This document shows, piece after piece, positions 1-10,792 of a stretch of 64,000 bases of DNA. Within the stretch, counting starts at the first letter, position 1, and each line of letters starts with the position of its first letter. The stretch spans positions 102,725,886 through 102,789,885 of the forward strand of contig NC_134398.1 in NCBI RefSeq assembly GCF_050003625.1, in the 5' to 3' direction. The position numbers and the translations under genes were made by a program. Under the pieces are notes generated by a model that worked only from the letters and a program-made list of their open reading frames with translations, was not told where the DNA came from and did no database searches. The stretch is from Haematobia irritans (Eukaryota > Arthropoda > Insecta > Diptera > Muscidae).

Positions 1-2455
1 TGACTTGCTCTTCATGACTTACGACGCAAAATTCCGTCAGAAACGCATTGAATATGAGTTGAGAGACTTTCGTAGATTAAATTATAACCTACTGAATGAA
101 ATGGTTAATAATATTGCTTGGGATAATATTTATTACTTTGATGAATTTCATGCAGCAAAATATATCAACACTGTTTATTGCATCCGTTCCGTTAAAAATC
201 ATTAAAAGTAAACCCAAACAACAGCCTTGGTTCAATCAAGAAATTAAGACATCAATCAGTAAACGTGATTTAATATACAAACGGTGGAAACGCTATAAAA
301 CTGTTGAGCTACACGAAGAATTCAAAAATGCAAGACGTGAAGTCAACGAAAAAATTAAAGTCGCAAAAACAGAATTCTATAGACAACAATTTGGTATGGC
401 AGTTGATAGTGGATCAAAGTGGAAAGTAATCCGTGATATTGGTATTGAGAAAGCACTCAGCGCCAGCTGATATTGATGTTGATAATCTGAACGAAATCTT
501 TGCGCGTCAATCCATTTCTACTAATGCGTCAAATGATTTAGCATACCCGATTATAACATCAAATTATGATGATTCTAATATCGAATTCAATTTTAACTGT
601 GTTGAACAATGTGAAGTCCTGAAATGTTTCCTATCTATAAAATCAAATGCTGAAGGAACAGACGAACTAAGTCCAAAATTCATTAAATTATTGCTTCCAA
701 AGTGCCTGCCCTATTTCACTTTCATTTTTAATACAATTCTCACAAAATCTGTTTTCCCCAAGTCATGGAAATTTACCAAAATTATTCCTTTACCTAAGCC
801 TAAATCAAATGAATTTCGTCCCATAGCCATACTGCCATATCTGTCGAAAGTTCTGGAACGTATTATGTACAATCAAATGAACACATATATTAAATCGCAC
901 AACCTACTAACAGAGAAACAATCAGGATTCAGACCTCAAAGAAGTTGTATCACCGTGCTTACGGATGTAATTGAGTATCTGAGATCAAAACTGGATGAAA
1001 ACATGGTATCTGTACTTGCACTGCTTGATCATAGTAAGGCGTTCGACACTGTGAACCATAGAATCTTAACACGAAAATTAAAACAAATGTTTTACTTTTC
1101 TGACTCTGCCTGCAGGCTTCTTTCTTCGTAATTTAGCGGCAGAACACAATCTGTTTATCACTGTAATCAAAAATCTAGTGCGCTGAATATCAACAAAGGT
1201 GTTCCACAGGGATCATTGCTTGGTCCGCTATTATTTTGCTTGTATGTAAATGATCTGCCTGCAGTTTTACGGTATTGCAAAGTCCACCTATATGCTGATG
1301 ATGTTCAAGTTTATGCTAGTACATTTGTTAATAAACTGCCAGTATGCATCGAAGAAATTAATAAGGACTTGGAAAGAATAAATAATTGGGCACTAACGAA
1401 TGAACTTATGATCAATCCCACCAAATCGAAATGCTTGTTTATTTACAAGAAAAATGTCAAGATAAACAAGCAACTTCCGATATATATTAATAATGAGGTG
1501 ATAAACACTGTTCAATCTGCAACAAATCTGGGAGTTACTTTTAATGAGCATCTAACTTGGACTAACCATATTCAAAGCAATATTGCTAAAACCTACGGAA
1601 TGTTGCGTAACTTGTGGACTGTGCAATCATCAACACCACATCATATTCGAATGCTTCTATCCAAAACGTATCTTATTCCTGTTCTTCTGTATGGAGTTGA
1701 AATATTTGGAAACTGTAGCAGCGCTGATAAGCAAAAGCTAAGAGTAGCTTATAACAATATTGCAAGATATGTATTCAATAAAAAACGCTATAACCGAATT
1801 TCTACATTTGCCTACCAACTATTCAACATGACTTTCGACAGCTTTTTAAATTTCAAATGTCTTGTATTTTTCCAGAAAATTATTTATACTGGTGAACCAA
1901 CATATCTGTATGATAGACTTCAATTTTCTCAATCAAATCGAGGGAAGAGGATCACTCAACTTCGCTATAAATATGCTGCATCTGAGAATCAATTCCTGAT
2001 CTGCGCAATACGTCTTTGGAACAATCTTCCTACCCATATTCAGTTAATAAGCAACGCATTTCAATTTAAGAAAACACTTCAATCATTTTTTAATAACCAA
2101 GTTTAAGTAAACTTTTTTTTAATTTTCTTTCATTTTTTACTTATTATCCATATATAAATTCATTATTAATTTTAACAATTGTAAGCATTTTTGTTTTGTA
2201 CCATCTACTTATCTACCTTACTATTCTTAAATGCTTTCTTTTCTACTTTTTTTTTTGTTTTTTCAATCATATTTTACAATTATTATTATATTTATACATC
2301 TTTTTTTATTATTATATTTTTTATTTTTTTTTCTTTCAATTGCAATGTTAATTATCAGACTGTGATGCGAAAATAACATTATTTTTACCTAGTACTGTAA
2401 CTTATAAGATATAAAATCTTGTTGTGCTAGGACAAATCAAATTTATAAATAAATA
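1..2455 (+). mobile_element. LINE (non-LTR retrotransposon), 5' end outside window
   Basis: The stretch carries the linker and reverse-transcriptase part of a non-LTR element, followed by an AT-rich 3' untranslated region that ends in an (AAAT)n-like tail near 2455. The endonuclease domain would lie upstream of the window. The reverse transcriptase resembles the Jockey/CR1 group; I cannot fix the clade. The 3' tail runs straight into the minus-strand SINE that follows. Confidence 0.8.
5..2106 (+). pseudogene. LINE ORF2 reverse transcriptase, broken
   Basis: This is the RNA-templated DNA polymerase of the LINE. Three frames must be joined to read it. Bases 5-205 hold the endonuclease-RT linker, the frame then shifts near 185-205, and it shifts again near 455-470. 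Bases 433-2106 share one frame but contain an in-frame TAA at 1129-1131. Visible RT motifs are FRPIAILPYLSKVLERI (block 2), GFRPQRSC, the DHSKAFDTVNH block that holds the first catalytic Asp, GVPQGSLLGPLLF, and the catalytic YADDVQVYAS near 1290. The C-terminal thumb and tail continue to the stop at 2106. With two frameshifts and one stop the copy is dead; it was mobilised by target-primed reverse transcription when active. Confidence 0.85.
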
Positions 2456-2640
2456 AAAAATAATATAGTAGTATGTAATGTTGAACACATTTTCGGAATC
2501 TTCCGAACGTATTTGGAATATATGTAAAAAAAAAAAAATAAAAAAAATTTGGTGTTCGGTCCAAGCAGGGATCGAACCCAGGACCCTTGGCATGCAAGGC
2601 GAACGTACCAACCACTGATCCACGTCGCCAACAAATGTAT
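2456..2640 (-). repeat. tRNA-derived SINE (minus strand)
   Basis: Read on the minus strand, 2630-2552 forms a tRNA-like head with an A box (TGGATCAGTGGTTGG) and a B box (GGTTCGATCCC) and a TGC-type anticodon region. A T-rich spacer and a short body follow, ending near 2456. The acceptor ends do not pair as in a functional tRNA, so it is called a SINE and not a tRNA gene. A body-only copy in the opposite orientation lies at 4594-4685. Confidence 0.7.
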
Positions 2641-2741
2641 GTTTCTATTAAACAATGTTATGTTTGCATCGGCTCGTAGGCGCCGCAAGCTATGCTATAC
2701 AAATGTAACTTATAACGATAATTATCTATTGATGAACATAA

Positions 2742-3004
2742 CAGCTACGTAGTGGATAGTGTGCTGGCTTACAAACTTTGAGGTCCGCTGTTCGAATCCC
2801 CGTCCGGCAAAATGTAAAATTTAAAAAATATATAAAATTGAATAATTTCTTCTACAATGTATGTATTACAGCAAAAGGTGCTAAGAACTAAAAAACTCGT
2901 GGAAGTGAGAAAGATGTGAGGGAATATACAATTAGGCAGATTGAGCACAATCTTCTTTGGGAGAAAATTCTTCTAAGCATATAATATTTTTGGGCTCAAA
3001 ATGC
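2742..3004 (+). repeat. tRNA-like segment plus fragment of the palindrome-rich family
   Basis: Bases 2751-2802 show A-box-like (TAGTGGATAGTG) and B-box (GTTCGAATCCCC) sequences. From 2768 on, the sequence matches 8268-8632, which lies inside the palindrome-rich element at 7902-8877, with small differences. It is therefore a partial second copy of that element's interior and not an independent gene. Confidence 0.6.
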
Positions 3005-4593
3005 TTCCAATTTTTTTTATACCCTCCACCATAGGATGGGGGTATATTAACTTTGTCATTCCGTTTGTAACACATCGAAATATTGCTCTAATACCCCATA
3101 AAGTATATATATTCTGGGTCGTGGTGAAATTCTGAGTCGATCTGAGCATGTCCGTCCGTCCGTCTGTTGAAATCACGCTAACTTCCGAACGAAGCAACCT
3201 ATCGACTTGAAACTTGGCACAAGTAGTTGTTATTGATGTTGGTCGGATGGTATTGCAAATGGGCAATATCGGTCCACTTTTACGTATAGCCCCCATATAA
3301 ACGGACCCCCAAATTTGGCTTGCGATTGCTCTAAGAGAAGCAAATTTCATCCGATCCGGCTAAAATTTGGTACATGATGTTAGTATATGGTCTCTAACAA
3401 CCATGCAAAAATTGGTCCATATCGGTCCACTTTTACGTATAGCCCCCATCTAAACGGACCCCCAAATTTGGCTTGCGATTACTCTAAGAGAAGCAAATTT
3501 CATCCGATCCGGCTGAAATTTGGTACATAGTGTTACTATATGGTCTCTAACAACCATGCAAAAATCGGTCCATAATTACATATAGCCCCCATATAAACCG
3601 ATCCCCCATCCGATCCGGCTGAAATTTGGTACATGGTGTTGGTATATGTTCTCTAATGACCATGCAAAAATTGGTCCACATCGGCCTATAATTATATATA
3701 GCCCCCATATAAGCCGATCCCCAGATTTGACCTCCGGAGCCTCTTAGAGGAGCAAAATTCATCCGATCCGGTTGAAATTTGGTACGTGGTGTTAGTATAT
3801 GGTCTCTAACAACCATGCAAGAATTGGTCCATATCAGTCCATAATTATATATAGCCCCCATATAAATCGATCCCGAGATTTGTCCTCCGGAGCCTCTTGG
3901 AGGAGCAAAATTCATCCGATCCGGTTGAAATTTGGAACATGGTGTTAGAATGTTAAGAAGCACGCAAAAATTGCACCATATCGGTCCATAATTATATATA
4001 GCCCCCATATAAACCGTTCCCCAGATTTGATCTCCGGATCCTCTTGGAGGAGCAAAATTCATCGGATCCGGTTGAAATCTTAGTATAAGGCCTCTAATAA
4101 CCATGCCAAAATTGGTCCATATCGGTCTATAGTTATATATAGCCGATCCCCAATCACACAAAAATTGGTCCATATCGGTTCATAACCACTCGAGCAAAAA
4201 ATAATCTACCAAAATTTTATTTCTATAGAAAATTTTGTCAAAATTTTATTTCTATAGAAAATTTTTTCCAAATTTTATTTCTATAGAAAATTTTTTCCAA
4301 ATTTTTTGTTGTCAAAATTTTATTTTGCCAAAATTTTGTTTCTATAGAAACTTTAAACTTAATTATATACGTATTTAATCGGCCTTTTTTAGTTTAATAT
4401 ATACCACGTATGGATTATGTGGTATATATTACGGTGTAAGGAAGTTTTAAGATACCTTGCCATCGGCAAGTGTTACCGCAACCCAAGTAATTCGATTGTG
4501 GATGACAGTCTTCAGTAGAAGTTTCTACGCAATCCATGGTGGAGGGTACATAAGCTTCGGCCTGGCCGAACTTACGGCCGTATATTCTTGTTT
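3005..4593 (-). repeat. fly dispersed repeat with TATACCCTCCACCAT ends
   Basis: One end starts at 3018 with TATACCCTCCACCAT and the other carries the inverse ATGGTGGAGGGTACAT at 4536-4551, followed by a GGCC-rich palindrome and TTCTTGTTT. I recognise this as a very common dispersed repeat of calyptrate flies. The interior holds about six degenerate direct repeats of roughly 150 bp between 3230 and 4170 (ATATAGCCCCCATATAAACC, CATCCGATCCGG, CAACCATGCAAAAATTGG). A 208-codon minus-strand reading frame at 3547-4173 is a by-product of these repeats. A partial copy in the opposite orientation is at 56764-57042. Confidence 0.75.
4196..4350. repeat. short tandem repeat, TTTCTATAGAAAATTTT units
   Basis: About four to five units of roughly 29 bp built on AAAATTTTATTTCTATAGAAA occur in a row. 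Each unit contains the palindrome TTTCTATAGAAA. The same motif recurs at 32700-33400 and at 39825-39960 in unrelated elements. Confidence 0.8.
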
Positions 4594-4685
4594 TTTTTTT
4601 TATTTTTTATTATTTACATATATTCCAAATACGTTCGGAAGATTCCGAAAACGTATTCAACATTACATACTACTATATTAAATTT
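4594..4685 (+). repeat. SINE body fragment, inverted relative to 2456-2640
   Basis: Bases 4612-4680 are the reverse complement of about 2458-2530 with few changes (ATTCCAAATACGTTCGGAAG core). No tRNA head is present. Confidence 0.65.
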
Positions 4686-5062
4686 TTACTACGAAACTGT
4701 AAAGTGTGTCTTATAAAAGACTTAAAGACAGAAAAGACCAGTGCTTGATATAAACGAAATGGACTGAGTTCAAATCAAATATTATTTTTTTATTGCAAAA
4801 TGTTTGAAATTTACGAAGAAATTCAAAAACTCTTACAAAAGAAGAACGTGAAGTCGAGTATATACATATAGAAATATTTTTCCATCGAATCCTAAATTTA
4901 ACGATAGCGATTCAAAAGCACATTATATTTAAATTCTAAACAATCATTTTACAACCAACACATGAATTTATTTAGATGTGAACAATTGTTTGCTAGCATG
5001 TAACACCATTAATTTGGAAATACAAATAAATATGAATTTTTATTAACGAATAATTTTGTACT
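4686..5062. other. AT-rich stretch, nothing identified
   Basis: No reading frame, RNA gene or clear repeat structure is visible between the SINE fragment and the mariner. Confidence 0.5.
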
Positions 5063-5130
5063 TACGAGGGCGGTTCGGAAACTTCTTAGCCTATTAATGA
5101 AAGAGAATAGTTAGTTTTTCAAAAATATTT

Positions 5131-6530
5131 TTATTTTTCAATATAATATACTGAAACTTCAATACACTTAGTCCAACGCTTTTCCAGCAATTCTATCCCT
5201 TGATTAAAATAGTTTTCCTCAAGGTCTTCAAAACACTGGTTTACAACTGTAATTGCATCTTCATTTGAGTTAAAACGCTTGCCAGCAAGGATTTTTTTTA
5301 GATTTGGGAACAAGTAAAAGTCACTGGGAGCTAAATCAGGAGAATAAGGTGGGTGGTCAAGCAACTTTAATTCGTTGATTTTAGCCATTGTTCAAACACT
5401 CTTGTGTGCTGGTGCGTTGTCTCGATGAACAATTATTTTTTTGTGTTTTAAGCCAGGACGTTTTTCTCGAATTTTTACATTTAATTGATCCAAAGGTTGC
5501 AATAGTACTCTGAATTTATTGTTTTACCCTTTTGCAGATAGTCAATCAATAAAATACCTTTGAAGTCCCAAAAAACCGTTGCGATAACCTTACCAGCCGA
5601 TTGAATTATTTTTGCCTTCTTTGGGCACTTCTTCCAGCTTCAGTCCATTGTTTGGATTGTTCTTTTGTCTCTGGAGTATAGTGGTGGATCCATGTCTCAT
5701 CAACGACGCTTAAAATCCATTTTATTTCGCTTAAAACGATCCAAACAAGCTTGAGAAATGTTCATTATGCGTTTTTGATCGACTGTTAACAAATGCGGTA
5801 CCCATCTTGCAGAAAGCTTTTTCAACTGAAGTTCTTCATGCAAAATTAAATGGACTCGATCAATTGAGATGCGCATGATATTAGCAATTTCACGCACTTT
5901 TATTCGTCGATCATTTAATACCATATCATGCACTTTGGCTACAATTTCTGCTGGTGTTTGCTGTTTTTGGACGTCCACTACGTGGTTCATCTTCAATGCT
6001 TGTACAACCACGTTTAAATTCAGCAACCCAATTTTTTACTGTTGCATATGAAGGAGCACTTTCACCTAGGTTAGGTTAGGTTATGTGGCAGCCCGATGTA
6101 TCAGGCTCACTTAGACTATGCTGCCCGATTCCATGTTAAGCTCAATGACAAGGGACCTCCTTTTTATAGCCGAGTCCGAACGGCGTTCCACATTGCAGTG
6201 AAACCACTTAGAGAAGCTTTGTAACCCTCAGAAATGTCACCAGCATTACTGAGGTGGGATAATCCACCGCTGAAAAACTTTTTGGTGTTCGGTCGTAGCA
6301 GGAATCGAACCCACGACCTTGTGTATGCAAGGCGGGCATGCTAACCATTGCACCACGGTGGCACTTTCACCTAACACATTCACCATATCATTATGAATTT
6401 CTTGTCCCGATAAATATTTAATGACAGCACGCATTTCTAATTTTTCCAATGTAAAAAAATTGCGCATGCGTCTTTTTTGAACACCTGTTTCTATATGAAG
6501 GAGTTGCCACATCGAAACAATATTTAACAT
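5131..6530 (-). pseudogene. mariner transposase, degenerate
   Basis: The gene reads on the minus strand in pieces. The N-terminal part (about 6510-6375) is separated from the rest by the SINE. Bases 6026-5700 encode the helix-turn-helix region. A frameshift near 5700 is followed by the first catalytic motif VDETWIHHYTPE. More stops and shifts follow to about 5400. Bases 5388-5131 hold the end of the DDE/D core, HPPYSPDLAPSDFYLF, with the third Asp of a mariner-type triad, then the C-terminus. Frame breaks and the SINE make it inactive. It would have cut and pasted the element at TA sites. Confidence 0.85.
6069..6360 (-). mobile_element. tRNA-derived SINE inserted in mariner
   Basis: Read on the minus strand it starts with a tRNA-like head (A box TGGTGCAATGGTTAGC, B box GGTTCGATTCC), continues through a body containing GGTGGGATAATCCACC and the GAACGCCGTTCGGACTCGGC core, and ends in a TAACC repeat tail. 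Perfect 13-bp copies of GCACTTTCACCTA flank it at 6056-6068 and 6361-6373, the target-site duplication made by LINE machinery. I recognise the sequence as an abundant SINE of muscid flies. Confidence 0.93.
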
Positions 6531-6630
6531 GTGTTCATAACAGAGATGTTAGTTTCCAAAACACTAAACTTTTTTCTGTTTATACCGCGCTTTTTGTGCT
6601 AGGCTAAGAAGTTTCCGAACTGCCCTCGTA

Positions 6631-7022
6631 ATTTCACTTTTAAGGCCGGTATAAAGTTTGCATTATCGGGTTAAAATGGCCATGTTTATCCTTTTACTTT
6701 TCTTTAATAATTTATTTTAAAGAAAATAAACTTATTCAATTGTTGCTATGGATCATTCCCCACCAATTTATAATACAATTTGCCGAAAAGAGTAATAATG
6801 TTATTCTGGTTTTACCGATTCGAGTTTTGCCGCCAAAATGAGAAATAATTTTAGCGGCAAAACTCGAACTCAATGCCCGCTTTTATTTTCGAAAGTATCC
6901 GTCAACTCCTCTTGGACTACTTATTAATAAAGAGGGACTAAACTTTGTTTTTATAGATCTTACTGTTTAATTTTTCCCTGTTTCCCCCTGTGTTCATTTT
7001 ACTGTCACAACTCTAAAAAGAG
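6631..7022. other. non-coding stretch with one strong hairpin
   Basis: No reading frame is supported. The inverted repeat at 6819-6868 is listed separately. Confidence 0.5.
6819..6868. repeat. perfect 15-bp inverted repeat (hairpin)
   Basis: TTCGAGTTTTGCCGC at 6819-6833 is the reverse complement of 6854-6868. After one mismatch the stem continues for five more pairs (AAAAT with ATTTT), leaving an 8-nt loop. It may be part of an unrecognised repeat. Confidence 0.8.
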
Positions 7023-7024
7023 TA

Positions 7025-7593
7025 TACTGAAAAAAATATTGTCGTGAGGCCAAAGATTTCATGTCCTTAAAATAAGAATACAAAGTTTGCTTAGCTTAGA
7101 AGACGCATTTCTCTAATACAAAGTTTTTTCCTTGTTCAAAAGTCGATAAACTTATCAATGAAGTCGTGTTGTCCTTATAATTAAGTGATTTGACTTATCA
7201 TAACATGAACGAAAAAAATTTTGGACTAAGGTCAACTTGACTTTAATAATTCAGAAAAATTCTTTAAAATTAATGAAATTGTCTGAAATTTGTTGAATTT
7301 TTGCATCTTGACAACATAGCAAAAAATCGTTCAAAAATAAGACATGTTTTTCAACACTTTATTTTAAAGACATTTTTTACTTGAAGCATAGCGTAATTTC
7401 TACTGAAAGTCTTGAAAAAGCGAAAAATTAAAATTTGCTTCGTAGAGTCAAGTACAAAAAACCCAAATTTAAAAGAGAATTGTGTCTTAAAAGTATCCTT
7501 ACTTGAATTCTCCGCTTCTTTGGCTCGGAATCAATACCAAAATTGTTAAAGTAGAGACAAAATCTTTGGAAACGGTCATTCTTTTTTTCAGTG
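7025..7593. mobile_element. TA-flanked MITE with (C/T)ACTGAAAAAAA ends
   Basis: The left end is TACTGAAAAAAATA after TA (7023-7024). The right end, reversed, is CACTGAAAAAAAG before TA (7594-7595). There is no coding capacity. A diverged copy lacking its right end is at 9433-9920 (shared ATTGTCGTGAG, CCAAAGATTTCATGTCCTTA, TTTTGTATCTTGAC-type segments). Confidence 0.65.
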
Positions 7594-7883
7594 TATAGTG
7601 CCCTTTCGTTAGTTTTATGAAGATCCCTTTGTAATTTTTATATGTTCCACTTTTTTTTTAATCTCCTCTCCGAATATTCATTTTAATATTCAAATTAAAT
7701 AATATTTTCACTTAAGCATATCAAATTTTTGGCGAAGACAGAATCCCAAAACTTCACAGAAGGTTCGATGGATGAAGTTGCTAGACGAGATAGTATTGTT
7801 ATTTTGGGTTGGGAATGGTTCCTCGAGCAATGGGAAATCATAGCCCAATCCAAAAATAATTCAAGAAAGAGAAATGAGACATA
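7594..7883. other. flank of element A, no gene identified
   Basis: A 70-codon frame at 7729-7941 runs into the LTR and has no recognisable domain. Bases 7691-7741 are nearly identical to 35764-35814 on the other side of element A, so the pre-insertion DNA already held a short direct repeat. Confidence 0.5.
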
Positions 7884-8267
7884 TGTTGCAGGCTATATCT
7901 ACACGGATGAAAAAGACTGTTTTTCATATGTTTGGCTATAAACATTATATGTTTGGAACACAAATTTTTAAACACAATATTTTTGAGTGCAAGCATATAA
8001 TGTTCATAAACTAGCATAACATGTTTGGGACATATATGTTAATATGTTAGAACATATTATGTTTGGGACATAAAATGTTTGTAAATATAATATGCTTGGA
8101 TGCAAACATATATTAATTTAGAAATAGCCTATAAACATATATGTGTTTAGTAGCTTGGAGCGTTATTTAACAGGGAGCGATATTGAATTAAGTTGGTGGT
8201 TGTTGCTTGTTATTACAAAATTAACATTTTATTTTTCCTTGGGCAATTGATCTGCTACTTCTTTGAT

Positions 8268-8325
8268 CCTTACAAACTGTGTGGTCCGCTGTTCGAATCC
8301 TCGTCCAGCAAAAGGTAAAATTAAA
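8268..8325 (+). repeat. tRNA-like segment (B box) inside palindrome-rich element
   Basis: GTTCGAATCCTCG here corresponds to GTTCGAATCCCCG at 2792. The segment is degenerate and is not a tRNA gene. Confidence 0.5.
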
Positions 8326-8463
8326 ATAAAAAAAATCATACAATTGAATAATTTCTTCTACAATGTTTGTATTACAGAAAAAGGTGCTAAGAACTAAAAA
8401 ATCTCGTGGAAGTGAGAAAGATGTGGGGGAATATACAATTGGGCAGAAACAAAATTTTGAGCA

Positions 8464-8551
8464 TTCAGGTCGAAAACCTATTTTGTTAGCACCTACATTA
8501 CCTATTTATTTTCATAATTCATTATGATTGTAAATATATAAATAAATAAAT
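8464..8551 (+). mobile_element. 88-bp 3' end of a LINE with target duplication
   Basis: AAAATTTTGAGCA occurs at 8451-8463 and again at 8552-8564. The DNA in between ends in an (AAAT)n tail, as expected for a severely 5'-truncated LINE. The homologous piece at 2742-3004 lacks it. Confidence 0.7.
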
Positions 8552-8943
8552 AAAATTTTGAGCACAATATTGTTTGGGAGAATTTTTTTAAGCATATAAT
8601 ATTTTTGGGTGCAAAATGCTTCCAAACATATTATATGTTCACATAATAACATATTGTTTTTTGGAAGACAACATTATTGAATTTGGATGCAAAAATACAA
8701 AATGTTTGGAACTTAGACTACCCAAACATATATTGTTTAGACCAATATGCTTTCAAACATATTATATATTGGAAGAGATCAAACATATAAATGTTTGGGC
8801 AATACCCAAAAATGTATATGCTTGAAGCAAAATATGTTTGGGAGTATAAGTTACAGAAGCGATTTTTTGTGAGCGTGTATATATATGGGTATAGCGGCCG
8901 ACAGGCGGTATGGTATGGCTACGGCTACGGGGTCACAATTGAA

Positions 8944-10632
8944 CAGCGTTGCCAATTTAGCTTTTTTCCCGCTAGATTTGGCTTTTTTTTGAAGACGTTT
9001 AGCGGGGAAAAAATGCATTTAGCTTTTAGCTTTTTTCTGGCTTTTTTCATGACCCTTTTAGCTATTTTTGGCTTTTTTATTTACGAGATGTTCCTATTGC
9101 AATATGGATAAAACTTCGATTTTATCTAAGCCTAGCTGCCAGAATAAAGTTTTCCACATATTTCAAAGCTAATTTGAAACATTAATAATTATTCCGGCCA
9201 TTATGGGGGCATTTTGCAGCAAATACACCTTGTTGTAAAGTTTTTTCCTCGTATTCATAAAATTTATCGTAAACTTTAAATCCACTATTACCATACAAGT
9301 TCCTTATATAAAATGTCAGTAAATTATTAGGAATATTAGCATTTGACTCGTTTATTCTTTTTATGTTATTATAATATTTCAAAGTTATTATGATATTACT
9401 AAATTAAAATAGTAGATGTGAATTGCTTTGTATACTGAAAAAATATTGTCGTGAGACCAAAGATTTCATGTCCTTACAATACGAACGCGAATTTTGGTTA
9501 TAATAGCATTTGTGAATTTCTCTTATATAAACTGTTTTCCTTGTCCAAATGCCGATAAAGTCGTTTTGTCCTTATACGAGTAGTTAAGTGATTCAACTTA
9601 AAAATCTGTATCTTTTCATGAAAGAAGACTAGGGTCAAATCTAAAAATTTCTTAAAATTAATGATATAGTCTTTAAATTTGTGGAGTTTTTGTATCTTGA
9701 CCACAAACCAAAATAGCGTTAAAAAATAGAAGAGGCTTTTCAACATTTTATTCGTATTAAAGTCGAGTCTGAATTTGGAAATTTAAGTTGTCGTTAGCAC
9801 GTTTTTAAAGCACCGTGATAGCTCAGGAAGAAAAAGATGAAAAAAAACGAATGAATTCAAATTTGACTCGGAATCAATACCAAAATCATTAGTGTACAAA
9901 ATCTTTGGAACCGAACATAGAAATAATAAGGGAAATAAAGTTTTGAATATGGTATTATTTTTTTTAACATAAAAAAAATGCAATAAAAAAATCGTAGTGA
10001 TAGGATCAAAACAAATCTGCTATTTATTAATGGAATGGATTTACATTTACGAAAATTGGACAACAATAGGTTTGTATGGGAAGTTTTCGAAAAAAGTTAT
10101 TCAGTATAAACTTGCAAGATAGTTAGAATGGGTTTTTATTCTCTTGGGTAAAATTAGGAGAATTGTACACGTTCACGAATTTATGATTAATTCGGTTAAA
10201 ATATATAATATATTGATATTTTCTAATGCAGTTCTATGTGACATTGTGCAATATATCACACATTAGACTTGTTGATGATTAACCAGCTGATAATTGCAAG
10301 TTTACTGGGAAATATGTTTTTACTAGGAAATGTAAACGAAGGACGAAAAATTTCTGATAGTAATCAAAATGTATCGAGTACGCAAATAGAGCTAATATGA
10401 CATAGATTTTCTTACAGTCTCACAGAAATGGAATTAAAATTACTACAATTAAAATAATATGCATTTTAAGTGAAATAAAGCTTTAAAGTTTGTTAAATTT
10501 CAATCAAAAATGTGACTTTTTATACAAAAAAATGTAGCTTTTTTAGCTATTTTTTTAAATTTTTTAGCTTTCTTTTGGCTAGTTTTTTGGACAAATCTAG
10601 CGGTTTTTGGTGAAACAATTCTGGCAACGCTG
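8944..10632. mobile_element. hAT element, non-autonomous (1689 bp)
   Basis: Perfect 11-bp terminal inverted repeats CAGCGTTGCCA / TGGCAACGCTG are flanked by an 8-bp duplication CAATTGAA (8936-8943, 10633-10640). The 3' LTR of A carries a single CAATTGAA at that site. Subterminal regions are rich in TAGCTTTTT and share CCGCTAGATTTG in inverted orientation, the kind of site hAT transposases bind. There is no transposase frame. A MITE copy sits inside at 9433-9920. Confidence 0.9.
9433..9920. repeat. diverged MITE copy, right end missing
   Basis: The left end TACTGAAAAAATATTGTCG follows TA at 9431-9432. Similarity to 7025-7593 continues to about 9920 and then stops without the expected terminal repeat. 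Confidence 0.55.
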
Positions 10633-10792
10633 CAATTGAAATTCATTTTTTATTGTATTTAGCGTGTCCAGATTTCATTTGGTGGTTGATTTTGGCGAAC
10701 GGGGCAGTTTATTGGTGACTTTGAGCGATTGAGATGAGGGGAAAATGCAAATTATTTTCAATTAAGAAAAGAATTGATTTTCGGCTCAAGTA

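Larger units (their letters stand above)
5065..6628 (-). mobile_element. mariner-like DNA transposon, split by a SINE
   Basis: The ends form an inverted repeat of about 28 bp with one mismatch: the left end begins CGAGGGCGGTTCGGAAAC and the right end closes with GTTTCCGAACTGCCCTCG. TA dinucleotides at 5063-5064 and 6629-6630 are the target-site duplication. Without the SINE (6069-6360) and its extra target copy, the element is about 1.26 kb, the usual mariner length. Confidence 0.9.
7902..8877 (+). mobile_element. palindrome-rich TA element, complete copy (976 bp)
   Basis: The copy starts CACGGATGAAAAAGACTG and its right end, reversed, is CACGCTCACAAAAAATCGC. It is flanked by TA (7900-7901, 8878-8879), and the 3' LTR of A has a single TA at the same point. 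The interior is packed with short palindromes on the theme AAACATATTATGTTT, spaced tens of bp apart. No transposase is encoded. A tRNA-like segment (8268-8325) lies inside. The right end matches the left end of the copy at 38259-38714. Confidence 0.85.

Noticed and set aside
2552..2630. tRNA-Ala gene
   Set aside because: A and B boxes are present, but acceptor ends do not pair and a SINE body follows.
3547..4173. 208-codon minus-strand protein
   Set aside because: It is built from the 150-bp tandem units (repeated MNFAPPRGSGGQIWG-like blocks); a by-product of the repeat.
6281..6360. tRNA gene on the minus strand
   Set aside because: It is the head of a SINE with a 13-bp target duplication.
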